Below are positions 30,331 to 39,618 of a stretch of 64,000 bases of DNA, piece by piece. Origin of the DNA: Bosea sp. PAMC 26642 (GTDB lineage Bacteria; Pseudomonadota; Alphaproteobacteria; Rhizobiales; Beijerinckiaceae); the NCBI RefSeq assembly GCF_001562255.1, contig NZ_CP014301.1:4123501-4187500 (forward strand), written 5' to 3'. A program made the position numbers and the translations under genes. Each line of letters starts with the position of its first letter. The stretch's first letter is position 1. The notes under the pieces were generated by a model. It did no database searches. It was not told the origin of the DNA and worked only from the letters and a program-made list of their open reading frames with translations.

Positions 30331-30862
30331 AGGCGCCGACGAAGCCGCCCTCCTTGTCCATCAGATAGACCAGGGCCGTGTGGTCCATGGTGTAGTCGCC
30401 ATCCTTGAGCGGCACCTTCTTGGCATAGGCGCGATAGGCCTTGATTGTGGCGTCCACCGCCGCCCTGTCGCCGGTCAGCCCGATGATCCGCGGGTCGAAG
30501 CTGCCGAGATAGTTCTTCATCACCTCCGGCGTGTCGCGCTCGGGATCGACGCTGACGAAGAGCGCCTTGAGCTTTCCGCCCTTGGTTCCGGCGGCGCGCA
30601 GCGCCTCGGAAATCTCAAACAGCTTGGTCGGGCAGATGTCGGGGCAATGGGTGAAGCCGAAGAAGACCAGGAAGGGCGCGCCGCGCAGATCCCGGTCGGT
30701 CAGGGCCTTGCCCTCCTGGGTGGTCAGGGTGAACGGCCCGCCGACGCTGGCGACGCCGCTCTGCCCGGTACGCGGCGGCGAGAAGGTAACGAATGCCGCG
30801 GCGGCAAGCGCAAGCGCGCCGAGCAGGAAAACGACGAGCGGAAGGACGAGACGGCGGTTCAC
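30275..30862 (-). CDS. SCO1/SenC family copper chaperone
   Basis: The 195-residue protein has an N-terminal membrane anchor and a thioredoxin fold with FGFTHCPDICPTKL (the C-x3-C copper site) and the conserved histidine in TMDHTALVYL. SCO proteins help to load copper into cytochrome c oxidase or keep its cysteines reduced, at the periplasmic face of the membrane. A 58-aa membrane protein gene lies 46 bases upstream on the same strand. No oxidase genes are in the window. Confidence 0.92.
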   Translation of the reverse strand: MNRRLVLPLVVFLLGALALAAAAFVTFSPPRTGQSGVASVGGPFTLTTQEGKALTDRDLRGAPFLVFFGFTHCPDICPTKLFEISEALRAAGTKGGKLKALFVSVDPERDTPEVMKNYLGSFDPRIIGLTGDRAAVDATIKAYRAYAKKVPLKDGDYTMDHTALVYLMDKEGGFVGAFNIERPPAEAAAEWLRHL

Positions 30863-30908
30863 GGTCGGAATATCCTGATGGCGGCGAGACGGCCGATGTG
30901 GTGGTGGT

Positions 30909-31085
30909 TCAGAAACAGGCGATCAGGGCGGCGATGAGACCGTCGGTGAAAAGCCGGTCGCCCTCGCGCCACCACAGCAGCAAGCCGGCCGCCAGCAGCG
31001 AGAAGGCACCAATAGAAAGCAGCGCGATGCTCATGCGCGAGGGCGCCGGATGAGCCGCGTCCTGTCTGTCGTTGACCTGCGTCAT
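30909..31085 (-). CDS. Small single-helix membrane protein upstream of SCO
   Basis: Translation of the minus strand gives a 58-residue protein, MTQVNDRQDAAHPAP..., with one hydrophobic stretch (IALLSIGAFSLLAAGLLLWW) and a tail LFTDGLIAALIACF. It ends 46 bases before the SCO gene, so the two may be co-transcribed. I do not recognise it. The good hydrophobic profile and the position support a real gene. Confidence 0.5.
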   Translation of the reverse strand: MTQVNDRQDAAHPAPSRMSIALLSIGAFSLLAAGLLLWWREGDRLFTDGLIAALIACF

Positions 31086-31291
31086 AGCAAGATCATAGGC
31101 GCTCGCGCCGGAAGCAGGAAGTGCGTCCGTGACGCAGGCCTCGCTCCGCGCGTGAAGGTGGGTGCGGCATTCCTTCGAGCCGACCGACGAGTCAACGATC
31201 GCGCCGGCTACCTTGTTCGCATCATCGGCCGTAAGACGGCATCAGATGACAACGTCAACAGACCCGCACCCTCCCCATCCGGGATCGACAC

Positions 31292-32572
31292 TTAAATCTG
31301 GGATCGCAAGAGGCTCGCGAGCCAATCAGTCAGTCTCTCGCCAGTGGATCTTTGTTGCCACTGTGTGTTTGTGTAGAGCGTCGAGCGCGCGATATCGGCT
31401 TTGAAGATTTCAATTTGATGGCCAGCGAACCGCTTATCGTAGAAATTGATATTGGCCTCGTCGTTCAAGCGGAGGGCGCGCTCGTCGATGTTCGTGGATC
31501 CCACCGAGGTCCAGACATCATCGACGATGATGAGCTTGCAGTGATACATCGTCGGATCGAATTCGTAGATTTTGATTCCGGCGTCGAGCATTTCTCCCCA
31601 GAAATGCCGTGACGCCTTCTGGACGACGCGCGCATCCGTCCTGTGGCCAGGCACGATGATTTCGATGTCGACGCCGCGCTGCCTCGCTTCCAGCAATTGC
31701 CGCCGCGTGATGGCGTCCGGAACGAAGTAAGGGGTGGCAATTCGAACGGTCTTCTCGGCGGCGGCGAGCGCCGTCATCAGCATGAGATGCATGGCATTGC
31801 GCTGATGCGTCGAGCTCACGACGACCTGCGCATCCTGCTCGCCATCGGGTTTGATGGCCGGGAAGAACCGGTCCCCCATCAGTAATTCGCCGGTAGCCTC
31901 GATCCAGTGCTCCGCAAACGCTGCCTGCAGTTCCGAAACAACGGGGCCTTCGAGGCGATAGTGATTGTCGCGCCATTCGGCCGCCGTCCGGGCATCACCG
32001 TTCCATTCGTCTCCGATTCCGACGCCGCCGGTAAAACCAATCCGTCCATCGACGATCAGGAGCTTGCGGTGGGTTCGGTTGTTGATCCGGTCCAGCGTGT
32101 TCCACTTGACGGGCCGGAACTTGACCAATTCGACGCCGGCCGTCTGCATCCGCCGGATAAGACTATCCTCCATCGGGACGCTGCCGACCCAATCGAGCAG
32201 AACCTTGACGCTGACGCCGTCGCGCGCCTTTTGAGAAAGCACATCCGCAAATTGATCCGCGATATCGCCTCGCCAGTAGATGTACGTTTCGAAAGTGATT
32301 GTGTTCTTGGCGTTTCGAACAGCTTGAAGCATCGACGGAAAAATCTGGTTTCCGTTGACGAGCGTCTCCACCCTGTTGCCGGGAACGGTGTTGGAGCCGA
32401 ATAACGCGCCCATCGAGATTTTGAACTGGGGGTCGGAGGATGCAAGATGGTGAGGCAGCGGCTGTTGCAGCTCTCGCCGCTCAGGCATCAGGTTGGCAAC
32501 GATCAGCCAAACGGCCACGCCGGCAGCGGCTGACAGAACCGCGATGGCAAGCGGATGTTTGGCAATTTTCAT
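31292..32572 (-). CDS. Phospholipase D-family protein, cardiolipin synthase-like
   Basis: The 426-residue protein has an N-terminal membrane helix (AIAVLSAAAGVAVWLIVANL) and two HKD motifs: THRKLLIVD at about residues 167-175 and YHCKLIIVD near residue 345, each followed by GGV or GSTN. This is the layout of ClsA/B/C cardiolipin synthases, which join two phosphatidylglycerols. The single anchor and the long spacing between motifs are nearest to the ClsB-like type. It stands alone, with about 200 bases before the SCO-side small gene. Confidence 0.85.
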   Translation of the reverse strand: MKIAKHPLAIAVLSAAAGVAVWLIVANLMPERRELQQPLPHHLASSDPQFKISMGALFGSNTVPGNRVETLVNGNQIFPSMLQAVRNAKNTITFETYIYWRGDIADQFADVLSQKARDGVSVKVLLDWVGSVPMEDSLIRRMQTAGVELVKFRPVKWNTLDRINNRTHRKLLIVDGRIGFTGGVGIGDEWNGDARTAAEWRDNHYRLEGPVVSELQAAFAEHWIEATGELLMGDRFFPAIKPDGEQDAQVVVSSTHQRNAMHLMLMTALAAAEKTVRIATPYFVPDAITRRQLLEARQRGVDIEIIVPGHRTDARVVQKASRHFWGEMLDAGIKIYEFDPTMYHCKLIIVDDVWTSVGSTNIDERALRLNDEANINFYDKRFAGHQIEIFKADIARSTLYTNTQWQQRSTGERLTDWLASLLRSQI

Positions 32573-32695
32573 GCGGCCCCCGCCAGCGACGTCCCACAGA
32601 ACACGACTGCGTCACGAAGGTTCCCATACTGGCGCGAGTTTTGCTGGAGATCCGGGCGTCGACAGGGACATCACCATTGATCCGGAGCCGCACAC

Positions 32696-32947
32696 ATGGA
32701 TGCCTTTACGATGGTCGTTCTCGCTTGCGTTTCGGGCGAGATGAAATGCACGTCGGCCCGCATAAGCGATAGTACCTTCACGACCGCCGACGCCTGCGAA
32801 GCACGAGTCGATGAGATCGTCGGTTCGATGACCAGCCAGTTTGCGAAAAGGCCGGAGTTCAAGGGCCGGCAGGTGACTTACGATATTTCATGCATGAACA
32901 AGCAACAGCTTTGGGCCACGCTCGGGATTGCAGAATCCCAGACGTGA
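32696..32947 (+). CDS. Small conserved-looking hypothetical protein
   Basis: The 83-residue product starts MDAFTMVVLACVSGEMKCTSARIS and has four cysteines. The ATG is preceded by GGAG with eight bases of spacing, and codon use matches that of the neighbours. A short hydrophobic start suggests export or a membrane tie. I do not recognise the family, and no operon partner is visible. Confidence 0.55.
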   Translation: MDAFTMVVLACVSGEMKCTSARISDSTFTTADACEARVDEIVGSMTSQFAKRPEFKGRQVTYDISCMNKQQLWATLGIAESQT

Positions 32948-33056
32948 CTCGGTCGGCAGCCGTCCCAACGGAATTTGCTCGGCGTAGTCGAGCACGTCGC
33001 CATGGATTCAGAAGACAGGGCAAGCATCGTCAAAGGTAACGATGGCGCCTTCTCTG

Positions 33057-33227
33057 TCATTGCAATAGCCACCAGACGAGCCAGGCAAGTGCGGCGAGCC
33101 ACATGATCATGAACGCCGCCAACGACCCCAGAAGCAGTTTTTCGACTGTACGCGGGTCGATGTCATCGGGCGGCACGTCGTCTGTCGCAGGTGCAGGAGG
33201 CACCTCGTCTATGATCAGCATCGACAT
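33057..33227 (-). CDS. Small C-terminally anchored membrane protein
   Basis: The 56-residue protein has an acidic, proline-rich front (EVPPAPATDDVPPDDIDP) and one C-terminal helix (AFMIMWLAALAWLVWWLLQ). The frame opens at 33287, but the ATG at 33227 has GGAA nine bases before it. The 10-bp stem CGCTGCCGGC / GCCGGCAGCG at 33,261-33,300 just upstream belongs to the end of the DUF1236 gene and may terminate it. Function unknown. Confidence 0.55.
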   Translation of the reverse strand: MSMLIIDEVPPAPATDDVPPDDIDPRTVEKLLLGSLAAFMIMWLAALAWLVWWLLQ

Positions 33228-33310
33228 ATGTTTCCAAGCCAGTTCACCCCCCGGCCGAAGCGCTGCCGGCAACGCGCAATTGGGCATGTCGCCGGCAGCG
33301 AGCGGGGATG

Positions 33311-33727
33311 CTAATTGATGACCTGCACGATGCGTCGGGTCTGAGGGTCGACGAGAACGGTGCGGTTGTTCACGACGGTGTACCGATACTGGGTCTCCCC
33401 ATATTCACGGGGCACTTCGCGGTATTGGATACCCTGGGGCGGCAGCACCGCGCCGACAGCTACCGGTTCGGCGTAAGCATATGACGGCACGTTTTGCTGG
33501 ACGACATATTGCTGGAACTTTGGCGTGTTGTCTCCGATGATGGCACCAACGACGGCTCCGCCGACACCACCCACAACCGCCCCGATCGGACCGCCGACGA
33601 TCGCGCCGCCAACAGCGCCGGTTGCAGCTCCGCCGAGGGCACCCCCCTGTGCCGCAGGAGCATTCTGAGCCAATGCGGCTGCGGGAAGAAACATCACCGC
33701 GGCAACGACAGCAATTTTCTTGAACAT
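33311..33727 (-). CDS. Exported DUF1236 protein with glycine zipper (paralogue 1)
   Basis: The 138-residue protein has a signal peptide ending AALAQ and a glycine-zipper stretch (residues about 28-68, many GGA/GAV repeats). A C-terminal DUF1236 domain follows, with YREVPREYGETQYRYTVVNNRTVLVDP and RRIVQVI. Glycine zippers often insert in or span membranes. It is a clear paralogue of the protein at 36,665. GGGAG stands before the start at 33727. Such proteins are common in Hyphomicrobiales; a role in stress or in the envelope is suspected only. Confidence 0.88.
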   Translation of the reverse strand: MFKKIAVVAAVMFLPAAALAQNAPAAQGGALGGAATGAVGGAIVGGPIGAVVGGVGGAVVGAIIGDNTPKFQQYVVQQNVPSYAYAEPVAVGAVLPPQGIQYREVPREYGETQYRYTVVNNRTVLVDPQTRRIVQVIN

Positions 33728-34073
33728 GGTATAATCTCCCAGGTGATTCCGGTTACGGGTGGATCCCGCGCTCGGTTCAACGGTTGGGTAAACACACGTT
33801 GCCAGCCAATGTTCCTTCAGTATGGGATCTTTGAAAGGTATCTATACTCGAATTATCTGTTAACTGTTCATATTAAATTCAGAAACAGCGTATTCGCGCA
33901 GAAATTGCAGCGTCAGGTTGCAGGTTGGGAGGCGGCCGGCGCCGCCGATTTTGAAAGAATCCGGCTCGGCAAACAGGTGCGCATCGCGGCCTCGGCTGGC
34001 GGGCCTTCCGCGCGGTCTCACTGCGGAACATCCGCCGTCTTCGATGGTTCGACATGCACCACGGGGGCCCGCC
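33728..34073. other. Gene-free stretch between divergent genes
   Basis: No convincing gene here. The part next to 33,728 carries the promoter and ribosome site of the DUF1236 gene; a tract near 33,840-33,900 is AT-rich and may hold the promoter of the 34,074-36,010 pair. Confidence 0.5.
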
Positions 34074-34343
34074 ATGACAATCCGTCAAACACTTGTACGA
34101 CTTACGATCGCCGGGACGTTGTTATCGCCGCACGCTGCATCGGCAGAAAGGCTGACGGCGATAGTGCGGGAGCATGCAATGCCGATCGCCCTTGGCGGGC
34201 TCCTGCTCGAACAGCAGGCTTCGAACGGCAAAACCGCCCCGCCCGAGCAGAATGTGGTGGTTCTCCCGTCTGAGCCTTCCAAATCGACCCCTGCCGCAAT
34301 TCGTAAGGTCAGGATCGTTTATCCGGCGCCTGCAAACCCATGA
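34074..34343 (+). CDS. Small exported protein preceding opgG
   Basis: The 89-residue product has a signal peptide (MTIRQTLVRLTIAGTLLSPHAASA) and a short mature part ending KVRIVYPAPANP. Its stop overlaps the opgG start (ATGA), so the two are translated together. The ATG is behind a GGGGG tract. I do not recognise the family; the coupling suggests a role with OpgG in the periplasm. Confidence 0.6.
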   Translation: MTIRQTLVRLTIAGTLLSPHAASAERLTAIVREHAMPIALGGLLLEQQASNGKTAPPEQNVVVLPSEPSKSTPAAIRKVRIVYPAPANP

Positions 34344-36010
34344 GCGCGCGCAAAGGCCTTTATGCGGGAGCGCTCACATCCGGACAGTTGCAGCGTCCAG
34401 TCGTCAGCTCACTGTCGCTCTCCCGCCGCAGAGCACTTGCGCTGCTCCTTTCCTCGTCGGCCGTGGGGCTGACCCCGGCTATCGCATTCGCAGCGCCGGG
34501 CGATAATCCGGCGCAAAAGAGCTTTGGGTACGAAGATGTGGTCAACCAGGCGCGCACCCTTGGTGAGCGGCCCTTCGATGCGGAAGGACTTGCCGTCCCA
34601 GCCGAACTCTCAAAGTTGACCTATGACAGCTACAGGGAAATTCGGTTTCGCCGGGACAAAGCCTTATGGCGCGACGGTGGGTCGGACTTCCGCCTTCTGC
34701 CTTTCCATCTCGGCTTCCTGCACAACAAACCGGTTCAAATTCACATCATTCGATATGGCGCTGCATTGCCGATACCGTTCACGACGTCTCTCTTCGAGTA
34801 CGGCAAGGTGCCGGTGCCAAAGCAGTTGTCGCCGAGCCTGGGCTTTGCTGGCTTCGCAGTCACCACCAATCTGAACGATCCGAACGTTCAGGACGAGGTC
34901 ATTTCGTTTCTGGGAGCGAGCTACTTCCGCTTGATCGGACGTGCCCAGCGCTACGGGCTTTCCGCGCGTTCGCTCGCCATGGATGTCGGTGGCAAACAGC
35001 CCGAGGAATTTCCGTTTCTGCGCTCGATTTGGCTGGAAGAGCCGTCGCGCGACAGCACGCAACTCGTGATTTATGCCCTGCTGGATTCCCCTTCAGTCTC
35101 GGGAGCCTATCGTTTCGTCGTGACGCCCGGCAAGGAGACGAATGTCGAGGTGACCGCGACGATCGTGCCCCGGACGAGCATCGCTCGTCTCGGCATCGCG
35201 CCGCTGACCTCGATGTTTCTGGCTGGCGAAGGCGATCTTGGGCAGCGAACAGATTTCCGGCCTGAGATACACGACTCGGACGGCTTGATGATGCAGACCG
35301 GCAGCGGCGAATGGATCTGGCGTCCGATCAAGAACCCGAAATCGCTTCGCATCTCGAGTTTCGGTGATCGCAACCCTCGCGGATTCGGGCTGATGCAGCG
35401 GGATCGCGAATTCGGCCACTACCAGGATCTCGAAGCTCACTATCATGCGCGCCCCGGCTATTGGGTCGAACCTGATGGTGACTGGGGTGAAGGGCGCGTC
35501 GATCTGATCGAAATTCCGACGGACGGCGAGGCTTTCGACAACGTCGTCGCCTGCTGGACACCCCAGACCCCCTTGCCGGTCGGCCAGCCGACAGAATTCC
35601 GCTACCGGATTTCCGCTCTTTCGACGACCGGGCACCTTCACCCATACGCACAGACCAAAAACAGCTTCAGCGGCGCAGATATCGAGGACGATCAGGTCGG
35701 TGAAATAGGAAAGAAGCGCTTCATCATCGATTTTGCCGGCGGAGATTTGGCTTATTATGTGAGTGATCCTGCGCGCGTCGAAATCGCGGCATCGACCACG
35801 ACCGGCACGGTCGTATCCACCATTCTCATCGCCAACCCGGAGATCAAAGGATTCCGCGCCATCATCGATGCAACGCTTCCAAATGGGCAAACTGCGGAAT
35901 TGCGGATTTATCTGAAATCGCGCGGTCGCACGCTCTCTGAAACCTGGACCAGTACATGGTCTGTCCCGCAACCAGGTCCCGTCCAACCGGCAAGTTCAGC
36001 CAAGAATTGA
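34340..36010 (+). CDS. opgG: Periplasmic glucan biosynthesis protein OpgG/OpgD
   Basis: The 556-residue protein begins with an arginine-rich export signal (LSLSRRRALALLLSSSAVGL), possibly a Tat signal. An OpgG domain follows, with GYEDVVNQARTLGERPF, FRRDKALWRDGG, LGASYFRLIGRAQRYGLSARSLAMD and the long SSFGDRNPRGFGLMQRDREFGHYQDLEA block. OpgG/OpgD shape the branching of osmoregulated periplasmic glucans. The usual partner opgH (the glucosyltransferase) is not beside it, which is common in some species but leaves the pathway incomplete in this window. Confidence 0.93.
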   Translation: MSARKGLYAGALTSGQLQRPVVSSLSLSRRRALALLLSSSAVGLTPAIAFAAPGDNPAQKSFGYEDVVNQARTLGERPFDAEGLAVPAELSKLTYDSYREIRFRRDKALWRDGGSDFRLLPFHLGFLHNKPVQIHIIRYGAALPIPFTTSLFEYGKVPVPKQLSPSLGFAGFAVTTNLNDPNVQDEVISFLGASYFRLIGRAQRYGLSARSLAMDVGGKQPEEFPFLRSIWLEEPSRDSTQLVIYALLDSPSVSGAYRFVVTPGKETNVEVTATIVPRTSIARLGIAPLTSMFLAGEGDLGQRTDFRPEIHDSDGLMMQTGSGEWIWRPIKNPKSLRISSFGDRNPRGFGLMQRDREFGHYQDLEAHYHARPGYWVEPDGDWGEGRVDLIEIPTDGEAFDNVVACWTPQTPLPVGQPTEFRYRISALSTTGHLHPYAQTKNSFSGADIEDDQVGEIGKKRFIIDFAGGDLAYYVSDPARVEIAASTTTGTVVSTILIANPEIKGFRAIIDATLPNGQTAELRIYLKSRGRTLSETWTSTWSVPQPGPVQPASSAKN

Positions 36011-36040
36011 GAATTTCAACTATCGGGTTCGACGATTTCT

Positions 36041-36490
36041 CTAAGTATATCTGAGCGAGTTTCCATCAAACGATGCAAGCCGTTCAGCCAGAGAGAAAAC
36101 GACATCGCCATCGAGGCTTCTTGGGTGGAGAATACCCGTCAGCCCTTCGTCGGTGAGAGCGCTTTCGAGCGCGGATGACCGCACGAAGCCCTTCATCGGC
36201 GAGCCCGCGAAAGTGCGATGGAGACAAGACTGCGAGCCGAGAACGCGAATGTCTCGATGTCGTCGGTCGCGTCGTATGCGTTCGAACGTGGCGCCGATTG
36301 CGGCCCTGTCGCCTTCCAGGAGTTGGATAAACGTCTGCCCGTCGAAGATGAGACAGCCTGAAATATCGGACGCCGCATTGCTGCGCTGAGCCGTCGAAAG
36401 GATGTCGCGATAGGTCGCTTGAGGGCTGGTGATCCGCCCAGGCGTATGGGTCGAAGCGTAAATCAGCTGAACGATCGGGAACTCATTCAT
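36041..36490 (-). CDS. BLUF-domain blue-light photoreceptor
   Basis: The 149-residue protein is a single BLUF domain (FAD-binding blue-light sensor). The key residues are present: Tyr11 (VQLIYAS), Asn38 (QRSNAASDISG) and Gln56 (FIQLLEG), followed by RDRRHRDIRVL. The C-terminal 40 residues form the usual cap helices. With no attached output domain it must signal through a partner, which is not evident here. Its gene converges on opgG. Confidence 0.92.
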   Translation of the reverse strand: MNEFPIVQLIYASTHTPGRITSPQATYRDILSTAQRSNAASDISGCLIFDGQTFIQLLEGDRAAIGATFERIRRDRRHRDIRVLGSQSCLHRTFAGSPMKGFVRSSALESALTDEGLTGILHPRSLDGDVVFSLAERLASFDGNSLRYT

Positions 36491-36630
36491 GTCGGGCGTC
36501 CACCGATGTGGAAGACAACGACGTCTTCTTTGATCGCGCCTGCCAAACAGTCGACATCAAGCCGTATCTGAGACTGCGCCGATGATGATAAGACAAAAGG
36601 CAGCTTCCAATGCTTTGACCTGAGGAAGAA

Positions 36631-36658
36631 AGGAGCCCACCGGGTTGGGTGGGCTCCT
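36631..36658 (-). terminator. Rho-independent terminator of the DUF1236 gene
   Basis: An 11-bp perfect stem (AGGAGCCCACC / GGTGGGCTCCT) with a 6-base loop begins seven bases after the DUF1236 stop. Read on the minus strand it is followed by TTTCTTCC. Confidence 0.85.
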
Positions 36659-36664
36659 CACTGA

Positions 36665-37090
36665 TCATTCGATAATCTGCACGATCCGGCGGGTCTTCGG
36701 CTCGACCAGGACGGTCTGGTCGTTGACCACGGTGTAGCGATATTCGGTCTTGCCGTAGCGAGCCGGAACCTCGCGATAGGTGACCGTGTCGGGCAAAGTC
36801 GCGCCGACCACGACCTTCTCGCGATAAGCCACCGAAGGCACCTTCTGCTCCTTCACATAGGTGCGGAACTCGGTACGCTGATCCCCGGCGATACCGCCGA
36901 CTATTGCGCCGGCAGCCGCACCACCGACAGCACCCACGGCTGCCCCGGCAGGTCCGCCGACGATCGCGCCGCCGACAGCGCCTGTGGCTGCGCCGCTCGC
37001 GGCTCCACCGGCTGCGCCCGAGTTCGATTGCGAAAATGCCGTCGCCGGAATGACGGCGAGAGCGGCGATCAGAGCAAGATTCTTGATCAT
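36665..37090 (-). CDS. Exported DUF1236 protein with glycine zipper (paralogue 2)
   Basis: The 141-residue protein has a signal peptide ending TAFSQ, a long alanine/glycine zipper (SGAAGGAASGAATGAVGGA and following), and a C-terminal DUF1236 domain (YREVPARYGKTEYRYTVVNDQTVLVEP, RRIVQII). It matches the 33,311 protein along its whole length, so the pair arose by duplication and flanks the opgG-BLUF genes. The start at 37090 follows AGGGAGAAG; the longer frame to 37312 lacks support. A terminator follows the gene. Confidence 0.9.
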   Translation of the reverse strand: MIKNLALIAALAVIPATAFSQSNSGAAGGAASGAATGAVGGAIVGGPAGAAVGAVGGAAAGAIVGGIAGDQRTEFRTYVKEQKVPSVAYREKVVVGATLPDTVTYREVPARYGKTEYRYTVVNDQTVLVEPKTRRIVQIIE

Positions 37091-37415
37091 GGTTCTTCTC
37101 CCTTTCATGGCCCCTGCCGAAGAACTAAACTGCCAGATGGAGTGGCTGTTCCATGAATAGCCGTTCATAATGAATGACTTAGCACGTGTATTCACCGAGG
37201 CGTTTTCCCTTGAGTTGTATCCCCGCGGCAGCTGCCTTGCCCGGCTGTCCGGTTCAAAGGTGGTTCGAGCGAAGGAGCCTCGGAACGACAGTTTCCAGGG
37301 TGAAGGTCTCATTCACGGGATCGACGCAGCGACTGACGATGCGACTGAGCGCATAGCCGGGGAACTATCCGGGTGTCCGCTGCTTTGCATCATACGGGAA
37401 GCGCGAGGATGCGAC

Positions 37416-37673
37416 ATGCCACGATATTTCATCGATACGGACGACGATGAGACGCTGGTTATCGACGACGAGGGCATGGATCTGCCCGATCATGGCGCCG
37501 CCCGTTGGCAGGCCCTGGACGCGCTTCCAGACATGGCACGGGACAAGATGCCCGACGGCGACAACCGGACCTTCCGGGTGTGCGCGCGCGACGAGCGCGG
37601 TAAAGTTGTTTATTCTGCTGAAATGAAGCTGCAGGGCGGCTCATCCAACGCGCAATGGCCAGGCTGCGAGTGA
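37416..37673 (+). CDS. DUF6894-like small protein
   Basis: The 85-residue protein begins MPRYFIDTDDDETLVIDDEG and continues LPDHGAARWQALDALPDMARDKMPDGDNRTFRVCARDERGKVVYSAEM. This is the pattern of DUF6894, a family of small acidic proteins abundant in Hyphomicrobiales, function unknown. It is the last gene before the island. About 220 bases without a gene follow. Confidence 0.8.
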   Translation: MPRYFIDTDDDETLVIDDEGMDLPDHGAARWQALDALPDMARDKMPDGDNRTFRVCARDERGKVVYSAEMKLQGGSSNAQWPGCE

Positions 37674-37895
37674 CGCGACGGGAGGAGCAGCCTCAGCTTG
37701 CATCACCGCGATACGCAGCCTTAGCCTTTGATAGAGGATAGGCGATCGGTGGCTGAAGGCCGACCACATTAGGGCGCCAGCGGCGGCCGTTACGTGAACA
37801 TGTCAGGTGCGGGGAGCGAACGTCGCCTGGATTAGGCTCTGACGTAGCTACTCCCACCGCTGCCGTTTTCAGGTCGATCTAACTCATTGAAATGT

Positions 37896-37941
37896 TGGAG
37901 CGGGCGATCGGGATCGAACCGACGACATTCAGCTTGGGAAT
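37896..37941 (-). tRNA. 3' fragment of tRNA-Gly(CCC): left attachment site of the island
   Basis: On the minus strand the sequence runs from the anticodon loop (TTCCCAA) through GCTGAA, the T-arm GTCGG TTCGATC CCGAT and the acceptor strand CGCCCGC to TCCA. The 5' half of the tRNA is missing: similarity stops at the anticodon loop and AT-rich DNA begins. A tyrosine integrase gene starts 145 bases away. This is the mark of integration into a tRNA gene, with an intact copy expected at the far end of the island. I found no such copy up to 64,000. Confidence 0.85.
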
Positions 37942-38084
37942 CATAATGTATAATTGATATTAGCCCTATTTGGCCCGAGAAATGGCCATTTCGTTATGAT
38001 AACTTCGCAAAAGACCCTAAAATCCCTTGTGCTTTCTCTGTAGGCTTGTAGCTGTGACGTAGCTGGCTTGGGGTAGGGAAAGCT

Positions 38085-39335
38085 ATGACGAAGCGGAGCT
38101 CCGTTCGGATTACGAAGCGTGTGGTCGATGAACTCACGCCCGGGACAGACATCTGGGATGCCGAGGTGAAAGGCTTCGGCGTTCGCGCGCAAGCTAATAG
38201 CAAAGCCTACGTTCTGAAAACAGCGATCCTGGGCCGGCAGCGATGGATTACCATTGGAAGACATGGATCACCGTGGACGCCCGATGCCGCTCGTTCTGAG
38301 GCGTTGCGGCTGCTAGGAGAGATCGTACAGGGCCACGACCCGACGGAGGACAAATTCGCCGATAAGATCCGCATCGACGAACTGTGTCGTCGATATCTCG
38401 AACAATATGCCATCCCAAAAAAGAAGGCATCAAGCGTCGCTCTTGATAGCAAAAACATAGCGAACCATGTCATTCCGCTGATGGGGAATAAGTTCGCTGA
38501 TTTGATTAAATCGAGCGATATCGAGGTCTTCAAGAATGCGGTGAAGGCCGGCAAGACGGCTCCAAAAAATCCTCGTCTCAAAAGGAGACAACAAGGCGGC
38601 GGGATTGTTGTCAGAGGCGGGCCTGGCGTTGCTAATCGATGCCTGACGCTGCTTCATACAATCTTTAACGTCGCAGAACGTTGGGGTATCCGCCCGAAAG
38701 GCAGCAATCCTGTCAAAGACGTGACGCGGTACCGGGAAGCGCCAAAGGAGCGCTATCTAACGGGCGATGAGTTTCTCCGGTTGGGATCGGTACTCGATCA
38801 ATTTGAGAAGGACGGGCTCGAATCAATCTACGCCATCGCGGCTATTCGTCTGCTAACGCTATCGGGTGCACGGTTGAGCGAAGTCCTGACGCTTCGATGG
38901 GAGCACGTCCAGCTCGATCGCCGACGGTTGCGGCTGCCCGATTCCAAGACAGGAGCCAAGACAATCGAACTCGCGGCGGCAGCTATCGAGCTTCTCAAAA
39001 CGATTCCACGGCTTGCGGACAACCCTTTTGTGATCGTGGGCCGACGTCATGGCTGCCATTTGGTCGATCTCCAAAGACCGTGGCAGCGCATCCGGAAAGA
39101 GGCGGGACTGTCGGATGTCCGGATACACGACCTTCGACACAGCTTCGCCTCGTTGGCGATCCGCAACGGCGTCTCGATCCAGGTCATCGGCAAGCTGCTT
39201 GGCCACCGCAGCAGCGAGACAACGCTCCGATATGCCCATTTGGCTGACAGCTACGTTGCGGCGGAGAGCGAGAAGATCGGCAATTTGCTTTCATCGGCGC
39301 TGGGCTCAAAGCCGACCGTTGCCGACTCGAACTGA
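38085..39335 (+). CDS. Tyrosine integrase of the island
   Basis: The 416-residue recombinase has an N-terminal arm-binding domain (residues 1-90) of the P4-integrase type, a core-binding domain, and the catalytic set: Arg263 (SGARLSEVL), Lys288, His348 and Arg351 (IHDLRHS), His374 (LLGHRSSETT) and Tyr383 (LRYAH). All are intact. It points into the island from the tRNA-Gly fragment, whose 46-bp core is its likely attachment site. A small helix-turn-helix protein, probably the excisionase, follows at 39,619. Confidence 0.93.
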   Translation: MTKRSSVRITKRVVDELTPGTDIWDAEVKGFGVRAQANSKAYVLKTAILGRQRWITIGRHGSPWTPDAARSEALRLLGEIVQGHDPTEDKFADKIRIDELCRRYLEQYAIPKKKASSVALDSKNIANHVIPLMGNKFADLIKSSDIEVFKNAVKAGKTAPKNPRLKRRQQGGGIVVRGGPGVANRCLTLLHTIFNVAERWGIRPKGSNPVKDVTRYREAPKERYLTGDEFLRLGSVLDQFEKDGLESIYAIAAIRLLTLSGARLSEVLTLRWEHVQLDRRRLRLPDSKTGAKTIELAAAAIELLKTIPRLADNPFVIVGRRHGCHLVDLQRPWQRIRKEAGLSDVRIHDLRHSFASLAIRNGVSIQVIGKLLGHRSSETTLRYAHLADSYVAAESEKIGNLLSSALGSKPTVADSN

Positions 39336-39618
39336 AGCGCCGGACCTCGTTTTTGGGCCCGATCGCGTTCACCGCATAGAAACCCTAAAGGTGTGGCGGC
39401 GCGGGCACATTTATAAAAGCCCTGTTCCAAGCGTTCAGAGCGTCAGCATTAAGAAATTGCCGCGAGCGGCTACCCCGGTACAGGGCACAGCAGTTTCTTA
39501 AACGTCGAAATCGAATTAAGTGAAGAATTAGGATTGTTGACGGGCTTACGGCTGTTGGGCATGCTGTTTTCACTTCAGCACGAAGGAGTTCATTGTCGAT
39601 TTCGAGGAGATTTTTGTT

